This document shows positions 37,750 to 45,047 of a stretch of DNA of 53,989 bases, one piece after another; within the stretch, counting starts at the first letter, position 1; each line of letters starts with the position of its first letter. Origin of the DNA: Oscillospiraceae bacterium. GTDB lineage: Bacteria > Bacillota > Clostridia > Oscillospirales > Acutalibacteraceae. The stretch spans positions 1-53,989 of the forward strand of contig WQWM01000014.1 of the NCBI GenBank assembly GCA_009785335.1, given 5' to 3'. The notes under the pieces were generated by a model. The model searched no databases. It saw only the letters and a program-made list of their open reading frames with translations, and was not told the origin of the DNA. The position numbers were made by a program, and so were the translations under genes.

Positions 37750-37778
37750 TTGCATTTTTTTTGCGGGGATGGTACAAT
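37750..37778 (+). promoter_or_regulatory. Promoter of the GNAT-to-TSCPD gene cluster
   Basis: TTGCAT (37750-37755), 17 bases, TACAAT (37773-37778) with TGG before the -10. Divergent from the tRNA-Ala promoter. Confidence 0.8.
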
Positions 37779-37809
37779 GAGTAGGTAAACAAGAAGGAGG
37801 GCACGCGCC

Positions 37810-38487
37810 ATGCCCAGCAAATTCACACAAACACAACTTAGCGACGCACACAATGCACTGCAATCAACCCTGCACAAATGCCAAAAAATCGACCTCACCA
37901 AACAGGCTCCAGCGCAGCGCACACTGCTCGAGCGTCGCATTGCTGCGCTGAAAATAGCATTAGCCTTGACCGAGAAAGAACAGCATACCATGGCTGAAAG
38001 GTCAAGCACAGCTTACGAAATCTGCTCAATCGACGCCGCACTGCGTGAAAAAATCCAGCCCATATTGGATGCAACTTGGGGCGCGCCGTACATCGCCGTC
38101 AACAACAAGCTGTGGGATTCGCGTATAATGCCGGGCTTTGCGGCAGTGCAGGGTGATGAGGTGCTTGGCTATTTGTTATATGAGTTGCATAGCGGCCTAT
38201 GCGAAATCATGGTGTTGGAAAGCGTGGTGCAGAATATCGGCATTGCCACCGCGCTGATTGAACAAGTTAAACAGGCCGCCAAAGAACATGACGTGTGCAA
38301 ACTCATTGTGCAAACCAGCAACGATAACACGCACGCTTTTCGATTTTATCAACGGCGCGGGTTTGTGCTGCGTGAGATTCGCTTGCGCGCCATGGATACT
38401 GCGCGGCAGTTGAAACCGTCCATCCCGCTGGCTGGCGAGGATGGTATTGCTTTGCGCGACGAAATAGAATTCGAACTGGAGCTGTAA
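37810..38487 (+). CDS. GNAT family N-acetyltransferase with helical N-terminal extension
   Basis: 225 residues. The first 65 or so are charged and helical (possible coiled coil). The rest is a GNAT fold: V-L-G-Y-L-L-Y-E-L-x-S-G strand, E-I-M-V-L-E-S-V-V-Q-N-x-G-I-A-T-A-L-I as a variant acetyl-CoA loop, then VQTSNDNTHAFRFYQRRGFVLREIR, the standard C-terminal end. The substrate is unknown. AAGGAGGG lies nine bases before the ATG. First of four closely packed genes; the next starts two bases after its stop. Confidence 0.85.
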   Translation: MPSKFTQTQLSDAHNALQSTLHKCQKIDLTKQAPAQRTLLERRIAALKIALALTEKEQHTMAERSSTAYEICSIDAALREKIQPILDATWGAPYIAVNNKLWDSRIMPGFAAVQGDEVLGYLLYELHSGLCEIMVLESVVQNIGIATALIEQVKQAAKEHDVCKLIVQTSNDNTHAFRFYQRRGFVLREIRLRAMDTARQLKPSIPLAGEDGIALRDEIEFELEL

Positions 38488-38489
38488 GC

Positions 38490-39107
38490 ATGAACACAAA
38501 AATTTTTCTAGCTTCAGATGAATACATTGACTTTACCGCCGACATCATTCAAGCAAAAGCAACGCAATTATTTCGCGATATTACTGATGACACCCAAAAA
38601 GCGCGCATCGCATTTGCCTTCGTGCGCGATGAAATTCCTCATTCGTTCGACATCAACGCGAAAGTCATCACAGCAAAAGCTTCCGATGTGCTGCTGCACA
38701 ACACTGGCATTTGTCATGCCAAGGCAAATTTATTGGCAGCCCTGTTGCGTTCTCAGCATATCCCCACAGGCTTTTGCTTTCAGCACATCACGCTGATGAA
38801 CGACAACTCACAGGGCTATTGCGTGCATGCCTATAACGCAGTTTGGTTGCACGAACGCTGGATCAAACTCGACGCACGCGGCAATAAGTCGGGCGTAAAC
38901 GCGCAGTTTTCGCTTGATGAGCCAGTGCTGGCGTTCCCCTGTCGGGCGGAGTACAACGAATATTTCTGGCCGGGCATTTACGCCAACCCACATGCCGAAA
39001 CCATGCTTATGCTTCAGCAAGCCGACTCGCTTGACTACATCATCAAACACATCCCATGCAAAGTAACGCTGCCGCCGGATGCGCAGGAAGAGGAGTTAGT
39101 CCCATGA
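38490..39107 (+). CDS. Transglutaminase-like cysteine peptidase family protein
   Basis: 205 residues. The Cys-His-Asp triad of the transglutaminase/protease superfamily is visible as Cys75 (TGICHAKANLLAALLRS), His113 (YCVHAYNAVW) and Asp128 (WIKLDARGNK). The spacing and short length match bacterial transglutaminase-like domain proteins that are probably cytoplasmic (no signal peptide). Catalytic activity is inferred, and the substrate is unknown. Its TGA overlaps the ATG of the flavodoxin gene by four bases. Confidence 0.87.
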   Translation: MNTKIFLASDEYIDFTADIIQAKATQLFRDITDDTQKARIAFAFVRDEIPHSFDINAKVITAKASDVLLHNTGICHAKANLLAALLRSQHIPTGFCFQHITLMNDNSQGYCVHAYNAVWLHERWIKLDARGNKSGVNAQFSLDEPVLAFPCRAEYNEYFWPGIYANPHAETMLMLQQADSLDYIIKHIPCKVTLPPDAQEEELVP

Positions 39108-39574
39108 AAACCATCATTTTATACGCCACCAAGCACGGCGCAACTGCCGAAATCGCCCGCCGTATCGCAAATCACGTGAGCAATGCCACGCTGCATGACC
39201 TCAAGCAAAGTAGCGCGCCCAATCTCGCCGACTTCGACTGCATCATCGTGGGCAGCGCGGTGTATGCAGGCATGTTCCGCAAAGAAGCCAAGGCGTTCCT
39301 AACACAACATGCAGATGCCCTGTTGCAAAAACAGCTGGGTTTGTTCGCTAGCGGCCTGCTGCCCGCCGAAGAACCAGAAATCTTTGCCGACAATGTACCT
39401 GTCCCATTGCTCGCGCACGCACAGGCAGCCATGCTGCTGGGCGGCATATTTGACCCCGCAAAAACCAACTTTGCCGAACGCATGGCCATGAAAGCCGTCG
39501 CAAAGCAGACGGGATATGCCGACACGATTGACGATAGTCGAATCGCAGACTTTGCAAAGAAAAATGGCCTATAA
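39104..39574 (+). CDS. Flavodoxin-domain protein (HemG/flavodoxin_5 type)
   Basis: 156 residues from ATG 39104 (GAGGAG about eight bases upstream). The N-terminal ILYATKHGATAEIARRIA is the FMN phosphate loop of the flavodoxin group that includes menaquinone-dependent protoporphyrinogen oxidase; DCIIVGSAVYAGMF is the second FMN loop. It probably moves electrons or oxidises a small molecule. It is translationally coupled to the transglutaminase-like gene. Confidence 0.87.
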   Translation: MKTIILYATKHGATAEIARRIANHVSNATLHDLKQSSAPNLADFDCIIVGSAVYAGMFRKEAKAFLTQHADALLQKQLGLFASGLLPAEEPEIFADNVPVPLLAHAQAAMLLGGIFDPAKTNFAERMAMKAVAKQTGYADTIDDSRIADFAKKNGL

Positions 39575-39599
39575 CTCATGTTAAAGAAAGGGTATAATC

Positions 39600-39851
39600 A
39601 TGACACATACTTACCAAACCCGCGGCATTTGCCCGCGCCGCATATCGGTTGAACTGGACGGCGAAACCATCACCCGCGTGCACTTTGAGGGTGGCTGCGA
39701 CGGCAACCTCACTGGCATTGCCAAGCTTGTGCAAGGCATGAATGCCCGTGAAGTTATCGCAAAATTTCGCGGCACCCGCTGCGGCCCACGTGCGACCTCC
39801 TGCCCCGATCAACTTTCGCAGGCACTTGAGCAAGCACTCAGCCAAACATAA
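39600..39851 (+). CDS. TSCPD domain, four-cysteine protein (TIGR03905 type)
   Basis: 83 residues with four cysteines at 11, 33, 61 and 68 in the ICPR, GGCDGN, RCGPRATSCPDQL contexts that define this small family. TSCPD domains also end class II ribonucleotide reductases, and the cysteines may bind metal or act as a thiol relay. The function of stand-alone members is not established. AAAGGG precedes the ATG. Last of the four-gene cluster. Confidence 0.88.
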   Translation: MTHTYQTRGICPRRISVELDGETITRVHFEGGCDGNLTGIAKLVQGMNAREVIAKFRGTRCGPRATSCPDQLSQALEQALSQT

Positions 39852-39877
39852 AAAACAAGCGGAGCACAATGCTCCGC
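39850..39877 (-). terminator. Terminator of the zinc-ribbon membrane protein gene
   Basis: GCGGAGC / GCTCCGC (39859-39865 and 39871-39877), followed on the minus strand by TTGTTTTTTA. It may also slow plus-strand transcription. Confidence 0.75.
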
Positions 39878-39914
39878 CTGCCACATCGTTTTCAATTTAT
39901 GGAAATGTGTAGGT

Positions 39915-39979
39915 ATTGCCGAAGGCTCCACCGCTTGCGGGGGAGCTGGCACGCCGAGAGGCGTGACTGAGGGGGCAAT
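39915..39979. repeat. GC-rich multi-hairpin repeat
   Basis: Outer arms ATTGCC / GGCAAT enclose GCTCC..GGAGC and CACGCC-GAGA-GGCGTG stem-loops. The CACGCC..GGCGTGAC part is shared with the insert inside dprA. It ends three bases before the stop codon of the leftward gene. Confidence 0.75.
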
Positions 39980-39982
39980 ATT

Positions 39983-40426
39983 TTAGAGAAACGCCATCGT
40001 GCCCAACGTGTAAAAAAACGCCACCACCGTGCCGAGAATTGATACAATCAACCCGGCGATGCGCAACCCGCGCTGACCCTTGCTGCCTGCAATGGCTGCC
40101 ATCACAATGCCCGCCACACCAAATGCGATATCAAGGAAAGGCACTGGCAAGGTTAGTGCTAGCACGCCAAAGATAATCGACAACACGCCCAGCACAACAC
40201 CCACGTTGTCAGTTTGTTTGACCGGTGCAGCCCACGGTTGCTGCGCTTGCTGTTGCTGCCATGGTTGTTGCTGGGGCTGTCCCCAAGGTTGCTGTTGTTG
40301 TGGCGGCTGAGCAAATTGGTTAGATTGCGGCTGCTGTGTTGCTGTGTTTTCTGGGTATGCAGCACCACAAGCTGTGCAGTTTTTGTGCCAAGTCTGGCCT
40401 TGGTTCCCACAATACGGACAATTCAT
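39983..40426 (-). CDS. Zinc-ribbon, Gln-rich-linker membrane protein (DUF4190-like)
   Basis: 147 residues. An N-terminal zinc ribbon (Cys3, Cys6, Cys17, Cys20) leads into a Gln/Pro-rich disordered linker (about 28-68) and two hydrophobic helices (about 75-113 and 120-146, VGVVLGVLSIIFGVLAL and GLIVSILGTVVAFFY). This zinc-ribbon plus DUF4190-like pattern is common in Clostridia, and its function is unknown. GGAG precedes the ATG, and the promoter is at 40459-40487. Confidence 0.8.
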   Translation of the reverse strand: MNCPYCGNQGQTWHKNCTACGAAYPENTATQQPQSNQFAQPPQQQQPWGQPQQQPWQQQQAQQPWAAPVKQTDNVGVVLGVLSIIFGVLALTLPVPFLDIAFGVAGIVMAAIAGSKGQRGLRIAGLIVSILGTVVAFFYTLGTMAFL

Positions 40427-40458
40427 TTGAGTTCTCCTTCAGCGATAATTTACACTTC

Positions 40459-40487
40459 ATTCTAACATATTTCGTCACCGCTGTCAA
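40459..40487 (-). promoter_or_regulatory. Promoter of the zinc-ribbon membrane protein gene
   Basis: Minus strand TTGACA (40482-40487), 17 bases, TAGAAT (40459-40464). Confidence 0.82.
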
Positions 40488-40516
40488 CCCGAAAATGCGC
40501 CTGCGCAAAAAACTGC

Positions 40517-40545
40517 TTGACAACGCAAACCGTTTGCGGTATAAT
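40517..40545 (+). promoter_or_regulatory. tRNA-Pro promoter with palindromic spacer
   Basis: TTGACA (40517-40522), 17 bases, TATAAT (40540-40545). The spacer holds CGCAAA-CCG-TTTGCG (40524-40538), a perfect inverted repeat. Confidence 0.87.
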
Positions 40546-40594
40546 AGATCAGGTGCAAACATAAGCTTTTGCAATTGCACAACAAAATATCTTT

Positions 40595-40671
40595 CGGGAC
40601 GTGGCGAAGTTTGGTATCGCGCCTGGTTTGGGACCAGGATGCCGCAGGTTCGAATCCTGTCGTCCCGACCA
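40595..40671 (+). tRNA. tRNA-Pro (anticodon TGG)
   Basis: 77 bases with encoded CCA. Acceptor CGGGACG / CGTCCCG, anticodon stem CCTGG / CCAGG with loop TTTGGGA (anticodon TGG), T-loop GTTCGAATC. Confidence 0.96.
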
Positions 40672-40692
40672 GCGGCGAGTCGCCGTTCACAA

Positions 40693-40727
40693 ATCGCGCT
40701 TTCACTTTCGTGGATGCGTGATTTTTT
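40693..40727 (+). terminator. tRNA-Pro terminator
   Basis: ATCGCGC..TTTCAC pairs with GTGGA..GCGTGAT (one mismatch, G-T pairs) followed by a T run. It resembles the tRNA-Leu terminator at 31435. Confidence 0.82.
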
Positions 40728-40792
40728 ATTCCCGTGAGAGGGTTGCATCTTTTTATATAATACCAGCTAACACAGCACACAAAAATTCTGTG

Positions 40793-40821
40793 TTGACAAA
40801 TTCGTCATATTATGTTAACAT
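40793..40821 (+). promoter_or_regulatory. Promoter of the cation ATPase gene
   Basis: TTGACA (40793-40798), 17 bases, TAACAT (40816-40821). The leader to the start codon is about 180 bases. Confidence 0.78.
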
Positions 40822-40849
40822 AGAAGTGATTTTTGCAAATGAAAAGTAC

Positions 40850-40901
40850 GCGGGTAAAGAAGCCACATAATCGTGACTTTTCGGCACCCGCTATATTTTT
40901 T
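40850..40901 (+). promoter_or_regulatory. Leader hairpin 1 with T run (attenuator-like)
   Basis: GCGGGT (40850-40855) pairs with ACCCGC (40886-40891), followed by TATATTTTTT. It contains GTGACTTTTCGGCACC, repeated in hairpin 2. Confidence 0.6.
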
Positions 40902-40914
40902 ATGCCGCCGAAAT

Positions 40915-40933
40915 AGAACACAGCGCAGCGACC
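40915..40933. repeat. GTCGCTTCGC-type box (reverse) in ATPase leader
   Basis: AGAACACAGCGCAGCGACC, one mismatch from the core of the dispersed box; it lies between the two leader hairpins and is preceded by GCCGCC as at 15697. Confidence 0.6.
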
Positions 40934-40940
40934 AGCTCGC

Positions 40941-40977
40941 CGCAGGCGTGACTTTTCGGCACCTGCGTTATTTTTTT
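40941..40977 (+). promoter_or_regulatory. Leader hairpin 2 with T run (attenuator-like)
   Basis: CGCAGG (40941-40946) pairs with CCTGCG (40962-40967), followed by TTATTTTTTT, 15 bases before the ribosome site of the ATPase. It shares GTGACTTTTCGGCACC with hairpin 1. Confidence 0.65.
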
Positions 40978-41008
40978 ATGTACATTATTCTCAAGGAGGT
41001 ATATCATA

Positions 41009-43708
41009 TTGCAGTGGGTGAAAGAAAACATTGGCGAAGTGCTCGAAGAATTCGGTGTGCAGCCGGACGTGGGGCTGAACCAAACGGAAGTGGAAACGCG
41101 GCAAGCCAAGTATGGCCTCAATGAATTTGAGGAAGAAAAAAAGAAAACACTTCTCCAGCGCATTTTGCACCATCTCATGGAAATCCCAACCATGGTGCTC
41201 ATCGGCGCAGCAGTCATTGCCAGCGTTGCGGCAGTGCTCAACATGGAAAACGGCCGCTTTAGCGCCAGCGACATCGCAAAAGTTCTGGTTATTTTGTCCA
41301 TCGTCATCATCAATGTTGTGCTGGGGCTCTATCAAGAAGGCAAAGCCGAAAAAGCCCTTGATGCGTTGAAAAAAATGAACGCCTTCAAGACTACCGTCAT
41401 TCGCGGTGGTCTCAAGCAAGTGATTGAAGCGCAATTTCTTGTGCCGGGCGACATCGTGGAACTTAACGCCGGCGATGTCATCACGGCGGATTCGCGGTTG
41501 ATTGATTGCAGCAGCCTGCAAGTGGAAGAAGCCTCGCTGACCGGCGAAAGTGTGCCGGTGGAAAAAGACAGCGATGTGCAAATCACCGAAACCGTGCCCC
41601 TAGGCGACCGCCTAAATATGGTATACTCCGGCTGCTTGGTCACTGCTGGGCGCGGTCGCGCTGTTGTGATCGCCACCGGCATGGAAACCGAAATGGGCAA
41701 AATCGCCCGCAGCCTCAACACCACACAAAAATTGCAAACACCATTGCAGCTGCGTTTGAAGCAGCTGGCCAAGCGTATCTCCGCCATTGCCCTCGCTAGC
41801 GGCGTGGTGATGTTCTTGGTGGGCTTTTTGGCATGGGGCAACGAGTGGATCGACATGCTTATTCTCGGTGTGGCACTGGGCGTGGCTGCTGTGCCCGAAA
41901 CCCTGCCGATTATCGTCACCATGATTTTGTCGCACGGCGTGTTTAATATGGTAACGAAGAAAACCATCATTCGCCAAATCCCTGCTGTTGAAACCGTGGG
42001 CAACACCTCCGTCATTTGCTCAGATAAAACCGGCACGCTCACCCAAAACAAAATGATCATCCAACGCGTTTGGACCTGTGCTGCTGAAGATAGTACAAAG
42101 GCGAAAGACGAGTTTACATCTGAAGAGATGCATATGCTGCAGCTACTAGCCAGTTGCACCAATGCTACAATCGATATGATCGATGGCCAAGAGTCTGTTG
42201 TGGGCGATCCCACGGAGATTTCCATTGTGCGCCTGCTGGGCAACAAAGGCTTAACCCGTGCACAGCTCAACGAAAAATATCCCCGCGTGCACGAGCTGCC
42301 CTTCGATAGCGGCCGCAAACGCATGACAACCGTACACAAAACAGACGATGGCTTCATCGCAGTGACCAAAGGCGCATTTGACCGCATGCCCGCCAACTGG
42401 GACGATGCACTGCGCACCAAAGCCACAGAAATCCACGACAGCTTTGCGCACAAAGCACTGCGTGTGATTGCCGTGGGCTATCGCAAATACACCGAAATGC
42501 CTGCAGACCTGAGCGAAGAAGCCCTGGAAAAAGACATCACCTTCCTCGGTTTGGTCGGCATGATTGACCCGCCGCGCCCCGAAAGCACACAAGCCGTTGC
42601 TTGCGCGCGTGAAGCAGGCATCAAAACCGTGATGATCACCGGCGACCACGTGGCCACCGCTGCGGCAATCGCCAAAGAAATCGGCATCATGGCAGAAGGC
42701 GACCGCGCCGTCACCGGCGTTGAACTTTCGAACATGACCGACGAAGAATTGTTTGAGCAAGTGCGCGGCATTTCAGTTTATGCCCGTGTGAGCCCTGAAG
42801 ACAAGATGCGCATCGTGCAAGCTTGGAGCGCACACAACGAGGTCATTGCCATGACAGGCGACGGTGTGAACGACGCCCCTGCCCTCAAAGCCGCTGACGT
42901 CGGCGCCGCCATGGGCATCACCGGCACAGAGGTGAGCAAAAACGCCGCCGATATGATCATCACCGACGACAACTTTGCCACCATCGTCGATGCCATTGCC
43001 GAGGGCCGCACCAGTTACGATAACATCCGCAAAACCATTCAATTCTTGCTGGGCGTTAACTTTGCAGAAATCTTCGTGCTGCTGGTGGGCATGCTGGCCT
43101 TTGGCACCGCAACCATCACTGCGCTGCAAATTTTGTTCGTCAACGTTATCGCAGACGGTATCCCCGGGTTCTGCCTAGCGTTTGAAAAACCCGAGCCGGG
43201 TGTGATGAAACGCAAGCCGCTGCCCAAAGGTGCAGGTGTGTTTGCGCAACGTGTGGGCTTCTTCATTGTCGCGCGTGCGGTAACATTCAGCATTCTGATT
43301 ATGACGGCGTTTATGCTGGGGTCTTTCCTGCCCGCGCTGCAAATTGGCGCAGAACACAGCGGCGAATGGTTTGGCTATGCAAGCTTCCCCGTGGGCGTAA
43401 CGATGGCATTCTTTGTGCTCAGCTGGGCCAGCACCATTGACGTGTTCAACACACGCACCACGCTTTCCATCTTCAAGGCCGGGCTGCTGACGAACAAAGG
43501 CGTGTTTATCACCGCCGTCGGTTGCGTCATTGCCGCCGCGTTGCTGCCACTGTTTAGCATCACACGTCAAGTTTTCGCTATTGTCGAAATCTCATGGCTG
43601 CACTGGGTAATTGTTGGCGGACTTTCGCTCATGCAGGTTGCCGCAGTAGAATTGCTCAAATGGATTTTGCGCGTGAAAGACCGCAAGAAGGGACTATTGA
43701 AAGACTAA
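41009..43708 (+). CDS. P2-type cation-transporting ATPase (calcium-type)
   Basis: 899-residue P-type ATPase. The start is TTG 41009, eight bases after AAGGAGGT at 40993-41000. The phosphorylated Asp339 lies in DKTGTLTQ, the actuator motif TGES at 178-181, the hinge TGDGVNDAP at about 616-624, and the M4 ion-site motif reads Pro296-Glu-Thr-Leu-Pro300 (PEGLP in SERCA). An N-terminal cation-ATPase domain and about ten membrane helices are present. The family exports Ca2+ (some Mn2+) across the cytoplasmic membrane. It is alone on its transcript, with an attenuator-like leader and a terminator at 43721. Confidence 0.93.
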   Translation: MQWVKENIGEVLEEFGVQPDVGLNQTEVETRQAKYGLNEFEEEKKKTLLQRILHHLMEIPTMVLIGAAVIASVAAVLNMENGRFSASDIAKVLVILSIVIINVVLGLYQEGKAEKALDALKKMNAFKTTVIRGGLKQVIEAQFLVPGDIVELNAGDVITADSRLIDCSSLQVEEASLTGESVPVEKDSDVQITETVPLGDRLNMVYSGCLVTAGRGRAVVIATGMETEMGKIARSLNTTQKLQTPLQLRLKQLAKRISAIALASGVVMFLVGFLAWGNEWIDMLILGVALGVAAVPETLPIIVTMILSHGVFNMVTKKTIIRQIPAVETVGNTSVICSDKTGTLTQNKMIIQRVWTCAAEDSTKAKDEFTSEEMHMLQLLASCTNATIDMIDGQESVVGDPTEISIVRLLGNKGLTRAQLNEKYPRVHELPFDSGRKRMTTVHKTDDGFIAVTKGAFDRMPANWDDALRTKATEIHDSFAHKALRVIAVGYRKYTEMPADLSEEALEKDITFLGLVGMIDPPRPESTQAVACAREAGIKTVMITGDHVATAAAIAKEIGIMAEGDRAVTGVELSNMTDEELFEQVRGISVYARVSPEDKMRIVQAWSAHNEVIAMTGDGVNDAPALKAADVGAAMGITGTEVSKNAADMIITDDNFATIVDAIAEGRTSYDNIRKTIQFLLGVNFAEIFVLLVGMLAFGTATITALQILFVNVIADGIPGFCLAFEKPEPGVMKRKPLPKGAGVFAQRVGFFIVARAVTFSILIMTAFMLGSFLPALQIGAEHSGEWFGYASFPVGVTMAFFVLSWASTIDVFNTRTTLSIFKAGLLTNKGVFITAVGCVIAAALLPLFSITRQVFAIVEISWLHWVIVGGLSLMQVAAVELLKWILRVKDRKKGLLKD

Positions 43709-43720
43709 ATTTAATCTTTT

Positions 43721-43752
43721 ATAGGGGTGGATGAAATCTGCCCCTATTTTTC
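43721..43752 (+). terminator. Terminator of the ATPase gene
   Basis: ATAGGGG / CCCCTAT stem with a 13-base loop and a T run. Confidence 0.85.
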
Positions 43753-43781
43753 TTGCAATTTAGCATAGATTGTGGTATGAT
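43753..43781 (+). promoter_or_regulatory. Promoter of the toxin-antitoxin pair
   Basis: TTGCAA (43753-43758), 17 bases, TATGAT (43776-43781), directly after the ATPase terminator. Confidence 0.7.
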
Positions 43782-43804
43782 AATCATGGAAAGAGGGTGA
43801 CAGA

Positions 43805-43981
43805 ATGCAACAGATGCACAATGGAAAAAGATTGCGGGTAAAAAAAGATGATGCCGCACTAGAAGAGCTATGCGCCTTGCTAGCAGAAGGACGCAAAGCG
43901 GTGCTTGAAGGACGCGTGCGACCAATGGATGACGTTTTTGACGACATACTGCGCAAGCATGAGGAAAAATATGGATTATAA
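43805..43981 (+). CDS. Putative antitoxin of a RelE/ParE-type pair
   Basis: 58 residues, highly charged (MQQMHNGKRLRVKKDDAALE start), with a probable helix DDAALEELCALLAEGRKAVLEGRV and an acidic C-terminal part MDDVFDDIL. AGAGGG is about seven bases before the ATG. The 3' end overlaps the toxin gene by 11 bases, the usual arrangement for antitoxin-toxin pairs. I recognise no DNA-binding fold with certainty, so the call rests on size, charge and position. Confidence 0.72.
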   Translation: MQQMHNGKRLRVKKDDAALEELCALLAEGRKAVLEGRVRPMDDVFDDILRKHEEKYGL

Positions 43982-44279
43982 GGTGATTTTCACGCAACCA
44001 GCAGAAGAAGACCTTTCGGGAATTGTTGAATATATTACTTGCCAGTTTGGTTCACCCACCGTTGCACACAACATGATTTTAACGATTCGCAAGCAAATTC
44101 GAAGCTTAGCTTATATGCCAAGTGGTCCTAAAGTGCGCAACAAGCGCCTCGCTGCACAAGGATATCGTTGGCTGAGAGTGAAAAATTATATGGTGTTTTA
44201 TACCATATACGAACAAAGAAAAACCGTCTACATAGAGCGCATACTGCATAGTCGGCGCAACTGGCAGGCAATTTTGTAG
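43971..44279 (+). CDS. RelE/ParE family toxin
   Basis: 102 residues from ATG 43971. The fold pattern is clear: YKVIFTQPAEEDLSGIVEYI (strand and helix 1), IRKQIRSLAYMPSGPKVRNKRLAAQGYRWLRVKNYMVFYTIYE, and a final V-Y-I-E-R-I-L-H-S-R-R-N-W. The last motif is typical of the ParE branch. ParE members poison gyrase and RelE members cut mRNA on the ribosome; which applies here is not decidable from sequence. Longer upstream starts overlap the antitoxin and are not needed. Confidence 0.9.
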   Translation: MDYKVIFTQPAEEDLSGIVEYITCQFGSPTVAHNMILTIRKQIRSLAYMPSGPKVRNKRLAAQGYRWLRVKNYMVFYTIYEQRKTVYIERILHSRRNWQAIL

Positions 44280-44306
44280 CTAACGAAAAAACTTTTTTCA
44301 AAACAC

Positions 44307-44335
44307 TTGACAACGCCGCAAGTTTGTGGTATACT
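44307..44335 (+). promoter_or_regulatory. infC promoter
   Basis: TTGACA (44307-44312), 17 bases, TATACT (44330-44335). Confidence 0.88.
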
Positions 44336-44340
44336 ATCTA

Positions 44341-44460
44341 GTGAAGCGGAGCAATTGGGCTCCCACCCACAGAGATTTTGTTCACTGGGGTACTAGATTA
44401 AAACGGCAATCGTTAAACCTAGTACGCGCATGGTGAACAACTGTGCGCGTTTTGTTATTC
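44341..44460 (+). promoter_or_regulatory. L20-type leader / attenuator of infC-rpmI-rplT
   Basis: Two exclusive structures are visible. GTTCAC (44380-44385) and GTACTAG (44390-44396) can pair with GTGAAC (44433-44438) and CTAGTAC (44419-44425). Alternatively ACGCGCA (44424-44430) pairs with TGCGCGT (44444-44450) and is followed by a T-rich run, a terminator. The position and design match the ribosomal protein L20 leader of Firmicutes, in which L20 represses its own operon. Confidence 0.8.
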
Positions 44461-44478
44461 TTATCGGAGGTGGATGCT

Positions 44479-45045
44479 ATTAGCACAAGAGATTCCGGTC
44501 AACCCGCGCGTAAAGCGCCGCAGCAAATCAACGATGCCATACGCGACCGCGAGGTGCGTGTGGTGGGCGAACAAGGCGAACAGCTGGGCCTCATGAGCGC
44601 GCGTGAAGCGCTGCAAATGGCCGAGCAGCAAAACCTTGACCTCGTGAAGATTGCCCCGCAGGCCAAGCCGCCTGTGGTGAAAATCATGGACTACGGCAAG
44701 TTCAAGTTTGAGCAAAGCCGCCGTGAAAAAGAAGCGCGCAAAAATCAACGCGTGGCCGAACTGAAAGAAATTCGCCTTTCGGTGGGCATTGATAAGCATG
44801 ACTTTGACACCAAAGTGGCTCATGCCATGAAATTCCTGGAGCAAGGGCACAAGGTAAAGGTGTCAATTCGCTTTCGTGGGCGCGAAATGGCGCACTCGAA
44901 TTTAGCGCGCGACAACATGTCTAACTTCGCCGAATGCTGCTGCGAATGCTGCACGGTGGAAAAAGGCGCAAAACTTGAGGGCCGCCAAATGCTGATGTTC
45001 TTGGCGCCGAAAGAAAAACCAAAGAAACAATCACAAGGAGAATAA
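44479..45045 (+). CDS. infC: Translation initiation factor IF-3
   Basis: 188 residues from ATT 44479. GGAGGTG at 44466-44472 lies six bases before this ATT, and ATT is the known start of infC in many bacteria, where IF-3 discriminates against its own mRNA. ATG 44474 is out of frame. N-domain (INDAIRDREVRVVGEQGEQLG), linker and C-domain (IRFRGREMAHSNLARDNM, EGRQMLMFLAPK) are complete. The C-domain carries an unusual cysteine cluster (Cys153-155, 157, 158). First gene of the rpmI-rplT operon. Confidence 0.95.
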   Translation: MSTRDSGQPARKAPQQINDAIRDREVRVVGEQGEQLGLMSAREALQMAEQQNLDLVKIAPQAKPPVVKIMDYGKFKFEQSRREKEARKNQRVAELKEIRLSVGIDKHDFDTKVAHAMKFLEQGHKVKVSIRFRGREMAHSNLARDNMSNFAECCCECCTVEKGAKLEGRQMLMFLAPKEKPKKQSQGE

Positions 45046-45047
45046 TT

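Noticed and set aside
40850..40977. yybP-ykoY type manganese riboswitch before the ATPase
   Set aside because: The position fits, but I cannot find the conserved core of that class; only hairpins with T runs are visible.
40673..41000. A gene in the 340-base gap between tRNA-Pro and the ATPase
   Set aside because: Short frames there overlap the tRNA terminator and leader hairpins and lack ribosome sites.
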